Position numbers and translations under genes: made by a program
Shown here: piece by piece, positions 26,214 to 34,824 of the stretch
Position numbering within the stretch: position 1 is the stretch's first letter
How the letters are laid out: every line of letters begins with the position of its first letter
The notes under the pieces: model-generated
Database searches by the model: none
Told to the model about the DNA's origin: nothing
Seen by the model: the letters and a program-made list of their open reading frames with translations, nothing else
Assembly (NCBI GenBank): GCA_965203735.1
Contig: OZ241909.1
Coordinates: forward strand, 1,054,001-1,118,000
Length of the DNA stretch: 64,000 nt
From: Bin55 sp965203735
Lineage (GTDB): Bacteria > Pseudomonadota > Gammaproteobacteria > Pseudomonadales > Azotimanducaceae
Direction: 5' to 3'

Positions 26214-27269
26214 TCAATTCAGACCCAACACGCGTCGATTCATTGAGGCATCAGAAGACACCGCCACGAAATCATCGAAAGCTTTTTCGGTTACGCGAAT
26301 GATATGGTCTCGGATGAAGGTAGCGCCCTCTCTCGCTCCATCTTCTTGATGTTTGAGGCAGCACTCCCATTCAAGCACGGCCCAGCCTGAAAAGTCGTAG
26401 CCGGCCAACTTCGAGAATATCGACTTGAAATCAATCTGACCGTCGCCCAACGAGCGAAATCTTCCGGCGCGGTGAAGCCAGTCCTGATAGCCACCATATA
26501 CACCTTGACGACCCGTAGGATTGAACTCAGCATCTTTCACATGGAACATCTTGATTCGCTCGTGATAGATGTCGATGAAGGACAAGTAGTCCAACTGTTG
26601 CAGTATGAAATGACTTGGGTCGTACAGAATGTTTGCACGTGAATGTCCACCGGCTTCGTCGAGAAAGCGTTCGAATGTTATGCCGTCGTGAAGATCTTCC
26701 CCGGGGTGGATTTCGTAGCAAACATCCACTCCATGTTCTTCGAATTCGTCAAGAATCGGTCGCCAGCGATTTGCAAGCTCTCGAAATCCTTCATCGACGA
26801 GTCCTGCTGGACGAGCAGGCCACGGGTACATCATCGGCCACATCAAGGCACCAGAGAAAGTCACATGAGCGTCGAGATTTAGGTTACGACTCGCCTTTGC
26901 GGCCAGTTTGACTTGCTTGACAGCCCACTCAGTGCGCGCTTGCGGATTGCCCCGAAGTGGTTCTGGAGCGAATCCGTCAAACAATTCGTCGTATGCAGGA
27001 TGAACTGCCACCAATTGTCCTTCGAGATGAGTCGACAGTTCAGAAATCTCAATTCCAAACCGACCCACACGTTCCTTGAGTTCGTCACAGTAGGACATGC
27101 TTTCCGCGGCCTTTTGAACATCGATGAAACGAGGGTTTCCGATAGGAACCTGAATTCCAACAAATCCCAGATTTGCAGCCCACTCTGCCATAGATTCAAT
27201 GTTGTCAAATGGTTCGGAATCGTCGATAAACTGCGCCAAAAAAATGGCTGGTCCCTTTAAGGTTTTCAT
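26214..27269 (-). CDS. sugar phosphate isomerase/epimerase (xylose isomerase-like TIM barrel)
   Basis: This 351-residue AP-endonuclease-2/IolE-like TIM barrel protein has metal-ligand candidates in CYEIHPGED (Glu), LYDPSHF (Asp/His), MFHVKDAEF (His/Asp) and AVLEWECC (Glu), the usual ligand series of the family. The ATG at 27269 has an AAGGAG site 9 bases upstream. It lies 12 bases downstream of a Gfo/Idh/MocA dehydrogenase on the same strand. Such pairs oxidise and isomerise inositols or other sugars. The true substrate is unknown. Confidence 0.88.
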   Translation of the reverse strand: MKTLKGPAIFLAQFIDDSEPFDNIESMAEWAANLGFVGIQVPIGNPRFIDVQKAAESMSYCDELKERVGRFGIEISELSTHLEGQLVAVHPAYDELFDGFAPEPLRGNPQARTEWAVKQVKLAAKASRNLNLDAHVTFSGALMWPMMYPWPARPAGLVDEGFRELANRWRPILDEFEEHGVDVCYEIHPGEDLHDGITFERFLDEAGGHSRANILYDPSHFILQQLDYLSFIDIYHERIKMFHVKDAEFNPTGRQGVYGGYQDWLHRAGRFRSLGDGQIDFKSIFSKLAGYDFSGWAVLEWECCLKHQEDGAREGATFIRDHIIRVTEKAFDDFVAVSSDASMNRRVLGLN

Positions 27270-27281
27270 TGAATTTGCTCC

Positions 27282-28436
27282 TTACTTGCTAACCTCGATC
27301 CATTGCGAATCACTCCGGGAACTCTCCACGACAGCGTCGATGAATTGCATTCCTCGAACCCCATCTTCGATCGAAGGAAAGTCCCGCTTACACTTATTCA
27401 CGTCAGTGCCTTTCTTGAATTGCATCACTGATTCGGCAAAGTTCCTATAGAGCAGCGCGAAAGCCTCAAGAAATCCTTCCGGATGCCCAGCCGGTAATCT
27501 TGTCGCGCTGGATGATGGTCCGTGAATCCCAACTCCACCGGTACGCCTCACTTCGTATGGTCGATCCTTCCATCGAACTACTAGGGAATTGGGTTCCATC
27601 TGAGACCATTCGATTCCACCTGTCTCCCCGTAGACTCTAAGAGTTAAGCCGTTTTCCACTCCGACAGCGACTTGGCTTGCACATAGCACTCCCTTGCCAC
27701 CATTGGATAGTTGGAGCAGCACATTCCCGTCGTCGTCCAACTTCCGACCAGGCACAAAGGTTGTTAAATCCGCGCACAATCGTTCGATTGTGTGTCCTGT
27801 AACGTACTCAGTCAGCTGAAATGCATGAGTCCCAATGTCTCCCATACAACCAGCAGCGCCTGCGCGACTCGGGTCGGTGCGCCACTGAGCTTGTTTGTTC
27901 TGCGTTTTTTCCTCCCGTTCGGAAAGCCATCCTTGTATGTATTCGACATTGACGCGCCGAACAATACCCAGTGCTCCCGTTTGTACAAGATGTCGTGCTT
28001 CTCGAATCATCGGATAGCCAGTGTAGTTGTGCGTTAGTGCAAACAGACGGCCAGATTCTTGAATACATTTAGTTAGATCTAGTGCTTCTTGTAAGTTGAG
28101 GGTTGCAGGTTTGTCGCACACTACGTGAAATCCGGATTCCAACGCAGATTTTGCGACTGGAAAGTGCAGATGATTAGGTGTGACGATTGCAACCAGGTCG
28201 ATTCGGTTGTCCGGACTCAGAGTTGACTCTGCCTCAATGAGCTCGGTATAGCTCCCATAGCAGCGATCAGGCGAGAGACCATGCAACTCAATGCCGGATT
28301 GTTTCGATCGTTGAGCGTCGCCCGAGAACGCTCCGGCAACTAGTTCGATCTTGCCATCCAATTCGGCCGCGATGCGATGTACAGGTCCTATGAAAGAGCC
28401 TTCCCCACCACCAACCATTCCCATTTTTAACTTCAT
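27282..28436 (-). CDS. Gfo/Idh/MocA-family oxidoreductase
   Basis: This 384-residue NAD(P)-dependent sugar dehydrogenase has an N-terminal Rossmann motif (KMGMVGGGEGSFIGPVHR), the conserved CDKPATLN motif whose Lys is catalytic, and the GCMGDIGTHAFQL segment containing the family Asp and His. I use the ATG at 28436; a TTG three codons earlier is also open. Immediately downstream is a TIM-barrel isomerase and divergently there is another. This argues for a small sugar or polyol catabolic cluster. Confidence 0.9.
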   Translation of the reverse strand: MKLKMGMVGGGEGSFIGPVHRIAAELDGKIELVAGAFSGDAQRSKQSGIELHGLSPDRCYGSYTELIEAESTLSPDNRIDLVAIVTPNHLHFPVAKSALESGFHVVCDKPATLNLQEALDLTKCIQESGRLFALTHNYTGYPMIREARHLVQTGALGIVRRVNVEYIQGWLSEREEKTQNKQAQWRTDPSRAGAAGCMGDIGTHAFQLTEYVTGHTIERLCADLTTFVPGRKLDDDGNVLLQLSNGGKGVLCASQVAVGVENGLTLRVYGETGGIEWSQMEPNSLVVRWKDRPYEVRRTGGVGIHGPSSSATRLPAGHPEGFLEAFALLYRNFAESVMQFKKGTDVNKCKRDFPSIEDGVRGMQFIDAVVESSRSDSQWIEVSK

Positions 28437-28640
28437 TGCAGGCAAGCCATTCGACGTACCACTTGAATGCTACAAGATACACCCAGATAAGAGAGTTAGG
28501 CAACTTAAGAGTAGACTCAAAGATGCAGTGTTTACCGCGTGTGCATTCTTCGACGCCGCATAGACTTACAACAACTCAAACTTGCCGATAGCGAATTTGG
28601 TGTCGTTTATGCTTAGTTTGTTGAACCGCACGACGCTCTC

Positions 28641-29408
28641 ATGAGCTATACACCAAAACCGATTTCCGTACAACTCTATTCACTGAGAGACGAATCCTTT
28701 CGAGACTTCGACTCGGTTCTAGAGCGACTGGCACAAATTGGATACAAAGGCGTAGAACCGTTTGCATTATTCGGCAAAAAGCCCGAGGGCTTCCTCAAAC
28801 AAGTGAACGATTTGGGAATGGAAGTATCTTCGAGTCACCATCCATGGGCCAATCGTTCGGACATTAATGAAGTCATTGATGTCACGAGGGCTTTGGGTCT
28901 GACGCGAGCGGCGGGTGGGTTCGGGCCAGACGACTTTAGGACGTCGGATGCCGTCAAGCAGACCGTCGAAACGGTGAATCTGTTGGTAGAGCAACTGAAT
29001 CGAGCAGATCTAGAGTTGTTTTTGCACAACCATTGGTTTGAATTTATCCCTGTTGATGGTGAACTGCCTTATCACACGCTTCAGAGGGACTGTCCCGGTG
29101 TGCTCTTTGAAGTGGATACCTATTGGGCAGCAAACTTTGGTGCATGTGACCCGGTCGCGGAAGTTAGTCGGATAATGCATCGTGCTCCACTGCTTCACAT
29201 TAAGGACGGCCCTCTCGAACAAGGTAAAGCACACGTGGCTGTGGGGAGTGGAATCTTGGACATTTCGGGAATTGTGCATGCAGCAGACGTCGATGTTCTT
29301 GAATGGCTCATCGTCGAACTGGACTCGTGCGACTCGGACATGTTTGAAGCAGTTGAAGCGAGCTATCGTTTCCTGACTTCTACCGGTTTGGCAACTGGAA
29401 CCGTTTAA
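28641..29408 (+). CDS. sugar phosphate isomerase/epimerase family protein
   Basis: This 255-residue TIM-barrel protein starts KPISVQLYSLRDE, a typical opening for this family, and carries metal-ligand candidates in LFLHNHWFEF, FEVDTYW, LLHIKDGP and LIVELDSCD. It is transcribed divergently from the Gfo/Idh/MocA gene across a 204-base shared control region. It is shorter than the minus-strand isomerase and not a close copy, so the two likely act on different intermediates. Confidence 0.87.
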   Translation: MSYTPKPISVQLYSLRDESFRDFDSVLERLAQIGYKGVEPFALFGKKPEGFLKQVNDLGMEVSSSHHPWANRSDINEVIDVTRALGLTRAAGGFGPDDFRTSDAVKQTVETVNLLVEQLNRADLELFLHNHWFEFIPVDGELPYHTLQRDCPGVLFEVDTYWAANFGACDPVAEVSRIMHRAPLLHIKDGPLEQGKAHVAVGSGILDISGIVHAADVDVLEWLIVELDSCDSDMFEAVEASYRFLTSTGLATGTV

Positions 29409-29693
29409 GCTCCGCGGCCCGTTTTCAATTCTTGACAAGCTTGCGACCGTCGTCCAACCATTGACCGAACGGAGGTTCTGGTTGGAAAATCTGACCGTGT
29501 GCGGATCAAAACCAAAATCGGATTGGTTCAAACGCTGTTGTAGTTTGCTACCATCAGTCCGAAAATTGCCGTGCAACAACATGCTGAGCACTCGTTTACT
29601 CAGAATTCGTACTGACTGAGAAACGTCCAAGTTGTGCTTTGTCACGGTGCGTTAGGAACAGCATTGGCTCGGACTCACTTCAACTAGCGACAT

Positions 29694-31367
29694 ATGAAAT
29701 CCATGAAGAACCAAAATCAATTGTCCATCTCAAGTATCTTCCAGAGGCTCGGAACTCTCCTAGTCTTCCTTGTGGTGTGGTTATCCACGGCTACACATAC
29801 ACAGGAAGCGTCATCTTCGGTACCCAATGGTGGTCCGATAGAGGTCAAGTACGTAGGTGACCGCATCATGGTTCGTGTGGAACTACAAACAGAAGTGTGG
29901 TTCAAGGACGCGTACGTTATCTTGGACTACGATATGCCTTTCGCGATGGTGATGAACTTTCCAGTAATCCGAGACTTGAGATTTGGCGAAGGCGAGACCA
30001 CCCTTCTAGCTCTAAACGAAGACTTCCGCATAGAGATTCCTCGGTCGGGAATCCTCGATGAGAGAGTGCTGGGGAATCCACAATTGTCCGCAGAGCTGTC
30101 GGCCTGGTACGAAGATGAATTGGATCGAGTCGCCATTATTGGAATTGTGGGTTGGCCTGTATTGAAGTCATTCGGTCTGACTCTTGACATACAGGACAAC
30201 TCGCTAATTTTGCATCCCGAAGGCGAATTGTCTGCAGACGAAGTTCAAGCCGCTTCCGAAACTTTTGCGCGAGGAGTGGAAACGATAGGAGATTCCATTT
30301 TCCTTCCTGTGAACTACGACGGCGGACAACGAGCATTCATGAAACTAAGCACGAATTCCTATCACACTTTACTTAACCGAGAGGTTTTGGAAGATCGCGA
30401 AGCGGGGGTAGTCCAAGAAGCCTATTTCGGTTTTGACAAGACCATGAAGGTGTCGGACATGGCTGCACTTTACCCACAAGATCTATATATGAAGATGTGG
30501 GATGAATACGCGGCGAACAAGCAAATCGAAGATCAAGTCCGTGAGGAAATGCAGGAAAGAGGTGAAGTCTTCCCAGAGGAATTTGCCGTTCGCCGACCTG
30601 ACCAACCCAGTTCCGATGTTTTGATGGTCGCAGGCTTGAGCGTACTTTCCGGTTACCGAATTGTGCTTGACCATAAGCAGGGATTCCTCGGTTTGACTCG
30701 AACCATAAACAGCAATTACACCGATGCGGATCATCAGTTCTACATGGCGACAGCGATGGACGATGAAGAGAAACTCTTTACGTACTTGGAAGAGAATCCC
30801 GAGGATCGAAACGTACAAGAAGCGGTTTCGGATGTGTTTGACTTAGGACTCGAGAGCGGTGCAACGATAGAGAGGCAACTTGAGGCTATTCAGTACGGGT
30901 TGGACCTTGCCAGTGAACGCAGGAAGTTCAAATATGTGGCAGACTTTGTTTTCCAACTGTCGGCTACGTCGGAGTCTCGCGATCAACACACTGATTTGAT
31001 CATTGCGGTGGGCGAAGAAGCTCTGAAATACACACCTAAATCCGACCAACCCCGACTTAGGCAGCAAGTTCAAATGTTGGTCGGTGATCGATACATCGCG
31101 CAAAATGACGCGCAAGAAGCTTGGAGGCACTTCATAAATGCTGCCTTCAATGGTGACCCCGAGCTCGAAGCATTTGCGAAGTACGATCTAGGTCGTGCCC
31201 TCGAGGCATTGGGAAGAGACGCTCGAGCCTATGTGAACTATGCAAAAGCTATTGAAGTAGGCCTGCCCGCTGAACAGAACCAAAAAGCAAACGAAGCGCT
31301 AGACAGACTTCGTCAACGTATTGCTCCGGATGATCCAGCTTTGCAAGCCACTACAGAAGAGGGTTGA
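29694..31367 (+). CDS. secreted two-lobed retropepsin-like (pseudo)protease paralog 1 with C-terminal TPR-like tail
   Basis: This 557-residue protein of no recognised named family is the first of three tandem paralogs. It has a hydrophobic signal segment at residues 17-34. Two repeated lobes follow. Each has a strand pattern ending in a G-[WL]-x-V-L-x-x-[FY]-x-[LI]-x-L-D element (VGWPVLKSFGLTLDI, about 165-180; AGLSVLSGYRIVLDH, about 310-325), the C-terminal signature of retropepsin-like aspartic proteases. At the expected D-T-G positions it has DYDMP in lobe 1 and LSTNSY in lobe 2, so a classical catalytic pair is not present. A helical region ends in one TPR-like unit (DLGRALEALGRDARAYVNYAKAIEVG). 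The protease fold is my inference. Confidence 0.7.
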   Translation: MKSMKNQNQLSISSIFQRLGTLLVFLVVWLSTATHTQEASSSVPNGGPIEVKYVGDRIMVRVELQTEVWFKDAYVILDYDMPFAMVMNFPVIRDLRFGEGETTLLALNEDFRIEIPRSGILDERVLGNPQLSAELSAWYEDELDRVAIIGIVGWPVLKSFGLTLDIQDNSLILHPEGELSADEVQAASETFARGVETIGDSIFLPVNYDGGQRAFMKLSTNSYHTLLNREVLEDREAGVVQEAYFGFDKTMKVSDMAALYPQDLYMKMWDEYAANKQIEDQVREEMQERGEVFPEEFAVRRPDQPSSDVLMVAGLSVLSGYRIVLDHKQGFLGLTRTINSNYTDADHQFYMATAMDDEEKLFTYLEENPEDRNVQEAVSDVFDLGLESGATIERQLEAIQYGLDLASERRKFKYVADFVFQLSATSESRDQHTDLIIAVGEEALKYTPKSDQPRLRQQVQMLVGDRYIAQNDAQEAWRHFINAAFNGDPELEAFAKYDLGRALEALGRDARAYVNYAKAIEVGLPAEQNQKANEALDRLRQRIAPDDPALQATTEEG

Positions 31368-31407
31368 CCCAAAACGACTGTGATATGAGCAACCAGCGTC
31401 AGAGTTC

Positions 31408-33096
31408 GTGTCTCTAAGTAATTGCCGAGCCTTCAGGACCAGAGCTAAGCCAGGTCTTTCTCTCGTTTCTCGACAGGTCGCAATCCTGTCGATTCGTTGC
31501 TCCTGTCTGTTGATCGTGTTGGCAGCTCTTTGCTGCAATGCTCAAGAGTCCGTTGAGACAGACTCAGCTGGACCCGGTGGTTCCCTGGATTTAAAAATTG
31601 CCGGTGATCGAATTCTCGCTCGAGTCGAAATGAACACCGAAGTGTGGTTCAAAGACACTCACATTGTCTTCGACTACTCCATGCCGTTTGCAATGATGAT
31701 CAATCCCAATGCGGGATTGCAGTTTGGTGGCGACGAGACAACTCTCAAAATTAGTCAAGAGAATTTCGACTTCGAGATTCCTCGTGATGGCATCGTTGCA
31801 GAACGAGGGAACACGACCAGCGAGCTCACCGCAAAGTACGACAACTTCCTAGAACAGATTGATGTCCTTGCGATTGTTGGTTGGCCAGCTTTGCGCAATT
31901 TTGGGATTACGTTGGACCTTCAGGAAGAGAAACTAGAACTGCATCCCAAGAGTTCTCTCGATCCGGAAGAGATACGAGCCAGTTCAGATGTCTTCATCGA
32001 AGGCATTGAGATCATCGGAGACTCGCTTTTCATTCCCGTGAATTACGACGGCGGCCAACATGCTTTCATGAAGTTCAGTACAAGTGGCTACCACACCGTG
32101 CTGAACAGGGAATTGCTGGACGATCGTGAAGCCGGTGTATTACAAGAAGCCTACTTTGGGTATGACAAGTCGCTCAAGCTATCCGACATGGCAGCTCTTT
32201 TTCCACAGGACTTGTACACGCAATGGTGGGATGCCTATGCGGCTGCGCGCGCTGTAGAAAAAGAAATGCGAAAGCGTTTTGAGGAAGAGAACCAGCCATT
32301 TCCCGACGAGCTTGTCGCCAAGCCTCCTGATCAGCCCAGTTCGGATGTTCTGCTGGTTACCGGACTGAGTGTACTTACTGGGTACCGCTGGGTCTTGGAT
32401 CCCTATCAAGGATTTTTGGGGGTAACACGCACGCTAAATAGCAATTTTTCCGAAGACGACCATCGGTTCTACATGGCTTTGGCTTCTAGCGACGAAGAAG
32501 CGATCTTCAAATACTTAGAGGCCAACCCTACGAGTCGCAATGTCGAGGAAGCCGTCGCGCAGTTTTTCCAGCTTGGACTTCAGAACGACACGCCAACTGA
32601 TCGACTCGTTGCAGTTCTTCAGCACGGAATCAATGTCCAGGAAGAGCGTCGTAAGTTCATGTACGTCTTGGATTACCTCTTCCCATTGACCGCAAACCAA
32701 GAGTCTTTGGAACGCAACACTGAACTGATTATTGCTTTGGGATCGCTCTCATTACCTATGCTCGCAAGATCTGAGTCTCCGAGATTTAGGCAGCACGTTC
32801 AGTTGATATTGGGCGACCGCTATCTCGCGCAGAACAAACCCGAGAAAGCGCTTGAATGCTTCATGTCTGCAGCATTCAACAGTGATCCCGCACTTGACTC
32901 AAGAGTCCGCTATGAACTTGCTCGAGCCTACGAAGCTTTGGGCTGGGACCGTCGCGCGTATGCGAACTACGACAAAGCAACTTCACTGGGGTTGCCAACA
33001 GAGCTCGCAAAAACTGCTAATGAAGCACTTGCACGAATCAAAGTGCGGCTCGATCCAAACGACGAACTTCTTGAAAAGGCCTCCGAAGGAGGCTAA
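31408..33096 (+). CDS. secreted two-lobed retropepsin-like (pseudo)protease paralog 2
   Basis: This 562-residue protein is colinear with the preceding gene and, by eye, about half identical. A GTG start at 31408 precedes a signal peptide whose hydrophobic core (LSIRCSCLLIVLAALCC) ends before NAQES. Lobe 1 has DYSMP where active retropepsins have D-T/S-G; lobe 2 has FSTSGYH. VGWPALRNFGITLDL and TGLSVLTGYRWVLDP mark the lobe ends. The C-terminal helical part has the same TPR-like unit (RAYEALGWDRRAYANYDKA). It lies 40 bases behind paralog 1. Confidence 0.7.
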   Translation: MSLSNCRAFRTRAKPGLSLVSRQVAILSIRCSCLLIVLAALCCNAQESVETDSAGPGGSLDLKIAGDRILARVEMNTEVWFKDTHIVFDYSMPFAMMINPNAGLQFGGDETTLKISQENFDFEIPRDGIVAERGNTTSELTAKYDNFLEQIDVLAIVGWPALRNFGITLDLQEEKLELHPKSSLDPEEIRASSDVFIEGIEIIGDSLFIPVNYDGGQHAFMKFSTSGYHTVLNRELLDDREAGVLQEAYFGYDKSLKLSDMAALFPQDLYTQWWDAYAAARAVEKEMRKRFEEENQPFPDELVAKPPDQPSSDVLLVTGLSVLTGYRWVLDPYQGFLGVTRTLNSNFSEDDHRFYMALASSDEEAIFKYLEANPTSRNVEEAVAQFFQLGLQNDTPTDRLVAVLQHGINVQEERRKFMYVLDYLFPLTANQESLERNTELIIALGSLSLPMLARSESPRFRQHVQLILGDRYLAQNKPEKALECFMSAAFNSDPALDSRVRYELARAYEALGWDRRAYANYDKATSLGLPTELAKTANEALARIKVRLDPNDELLEKASEGG

Positions 33097-33183
33097 TATT
33101 TGTCATTCGTGCGCATTGTTCGTGCTTAGTGTGCAATAATGTTGCAACTGTAACTAACTCATCCATAACCAACGGTGAAAGAA

Positions 33184-34824
33184 ATGGATTCCAGACATAG
33201 TTTCTCCTTGCGTTCCATCTGGGCAATCGCGGCTTTGCTGTGTGTACTTGTCGTACCCATGAATGTGGCTGCTCAACAATCGGCTACCGGTTCTCCCGGT
33301 GGCGCGTTGGATATCAAAGTCATTGGTGACAAGATTCTCGCGCGTGTCGAGTTACAAACCGAAGTTTGGTTTAAAGACACGCACGTCATTGTCGACTACG
33401 ACATGCCCTACGCAATGATGATCCAGTCTTGTGTATTCGGGAATGTTCGCTTCGGCGAGAACGAAACAAACATGAGGATTCTCAACGAAAACTTCAGGGT
33501 GGAAGTTCCCAGAGCAGAAATCGTACCGGAACAGGGAACCGTATGTGGTGAACTTACGGGCAAGTATGACAAACATCTGGACCAAATCGATATCGTCGCA
33601 ATTATCGGCTGGCCACTGTTGCGTGAGTTTGGGATGACTCTTGACATTCAAGAAGAGACCCTCGCGCTGCATCCTGCAGGTGAACTTGTCGCGGCGGACG
33701 TAAGAGCTGAATCTGAAACGTTTGTAGAAGGCGTAGAAGTAATTGGCGGATCGGTTTTCGTACCGGTGAACTATGACGGCGGTCAGACTGCATTCATGAA
33801 AATGAGCACCAAGGGCTACCACACTGTGTTGAATCGAGAGATTCTTGACAATCGGGAAACTGGTGTCGTAGAAGAGGCTTTCTTCGGGTTTGACGATTCC
33901 ACAAAGATTTCGGATATGGCCGCTCTCTATCCTCAAGATCTGTACACGAACTGGTGGGACGACTACGCAGCAGCGAAGGAGGAGGAAAAACAAATTCGGA
34001 AGGCTCTAGAAGAGCAAGGACGAACCTTCCCCGAAGAATACGCAGTGACTCCACCGGACCAACCATCCTCGGATGTTCTCTTGGTTTCCGGGATGAGCGT
34101 TCTGTCCGGCTATCGAATTGTCTTGGATCCCTCTCAAGGCTTTGTAGGTATAACCCGCACGACAAACAGCAATTACTCGGATGCTGATTTTCAGTTCTAC
34201 ATGGCTGCTGCCGCTCAAGATCAGGATGCGCTATATAAGTACATCGAAGAGAATCAAACTGACCGAAATGTTGAAGAGGCTGTAGGTGAGTTTTTCAGCC
34301 TCGGCTTGGAGAATGAAACGTCAGAAGAGCGATTGATATCCGCAATTGACTATGGGTTGGCGGTAAATGAAGATCGACGCAAGTTCATGTACGTTGCAAA
34401 CTTCGTTTTTGATCTCTATTCCACCGTTGAATCCAGAGATCAATTCACTGACTTGATTGTCACGCTTGGAGAAAAAGCAATCGATTTCTCCTCGCGATCT
34501 GATCAACCACGATTCCGTCAGCAGGTTCAATCAATCGTAGGTGACCGTTATCTCGCAAAGGGCGAAGCAGTGAAAGCGAGGGGATTCTTCCTTTCCGCAC
34601 GGATGAACGGAGACCCCGAACTCGATTCGATTTCACGCTACGATCTGGCTCGAGCCTATGAAGCTATGGGTGCCAATGAGAGAGCCTATGCCAACTATGG
34701 TCAAGCGTTATCTATTGGTTTGCCTCCGGAACAAACCGAGTCAGCTAATGAAGCTCTAGAAAGACTGCGACCAAAGATTGATTCCGATTCAGGATTGCTC
34801 GAGTCGGACACGCAGGGTGGCTAA
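33184..34824 (+). CDS. secreted two-lobed retropepsin-like (pseudo)protease paralog 3
   Basis: Third tandem copy, 546 residues from the ATG at 33184, which has a GGTGAAAG site just upstream; an in-frame GTG nine bases earlier is the alternative. The signal peptide ends near NVAAQQ. Lobe 1 has DYDMP, lobe 2 MSTKGYH, and IGWPLLREFGMTLDI and SGMSVLSGYRIVLDP end the lobes. The RAYEAMGANERAYANYGQA TPR-like unit is at the C-terminus. Its stop codon overlaps the GTG start of the next gene by 8 bases, which ties the paralog set to the MoxR-type operon downstream. Confidence 0.72.
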   Translation: MDSRHSFSLRSIWAIAALLCVLVVPMNVAAQQSATGSPGGALDIKVIGDKILARVELQTEVWFKDTHVIVDYDMPYAMMIQSCVFGNVRFGENETNMRILNENFRVEVPRAEIVPEQGTVCGELTGKYDKHLDQIDIVAIIGWPLLREFGMTLDIQEETLALHPAGELVAADVRAESETFVEGVEVIGGSVFVPVNYDGGQTAFMKMSTKGYHTVLNREILDNRETGVVEEAFFGFDDSTKISDMAALYPQDLYTNWWDDYAAAKEEEKQIRKALEEQGRTFPEEYAVTPPDQPSSDVLLVSGMSVLSGYRIVLDPSQGFVGITRTTNSNYSDADFQFYMAAAAQDQDALYKYIEENQTDRNVEEAVGEFFSLGLENETSEERLISAIDYGLAVNEDRRKFMYVANFVFDLYSTVESRDQFTDLIVTLGEKAIDFSSRSDQPRFRQQVQSIVGDRYLAKGEAVKARGFFLSARMNGDPELDSISRYDLARAYEAMGANERAYANYGQALSIGLPPEQTESANEALERLRPKIDSDSGLLESDTQGG

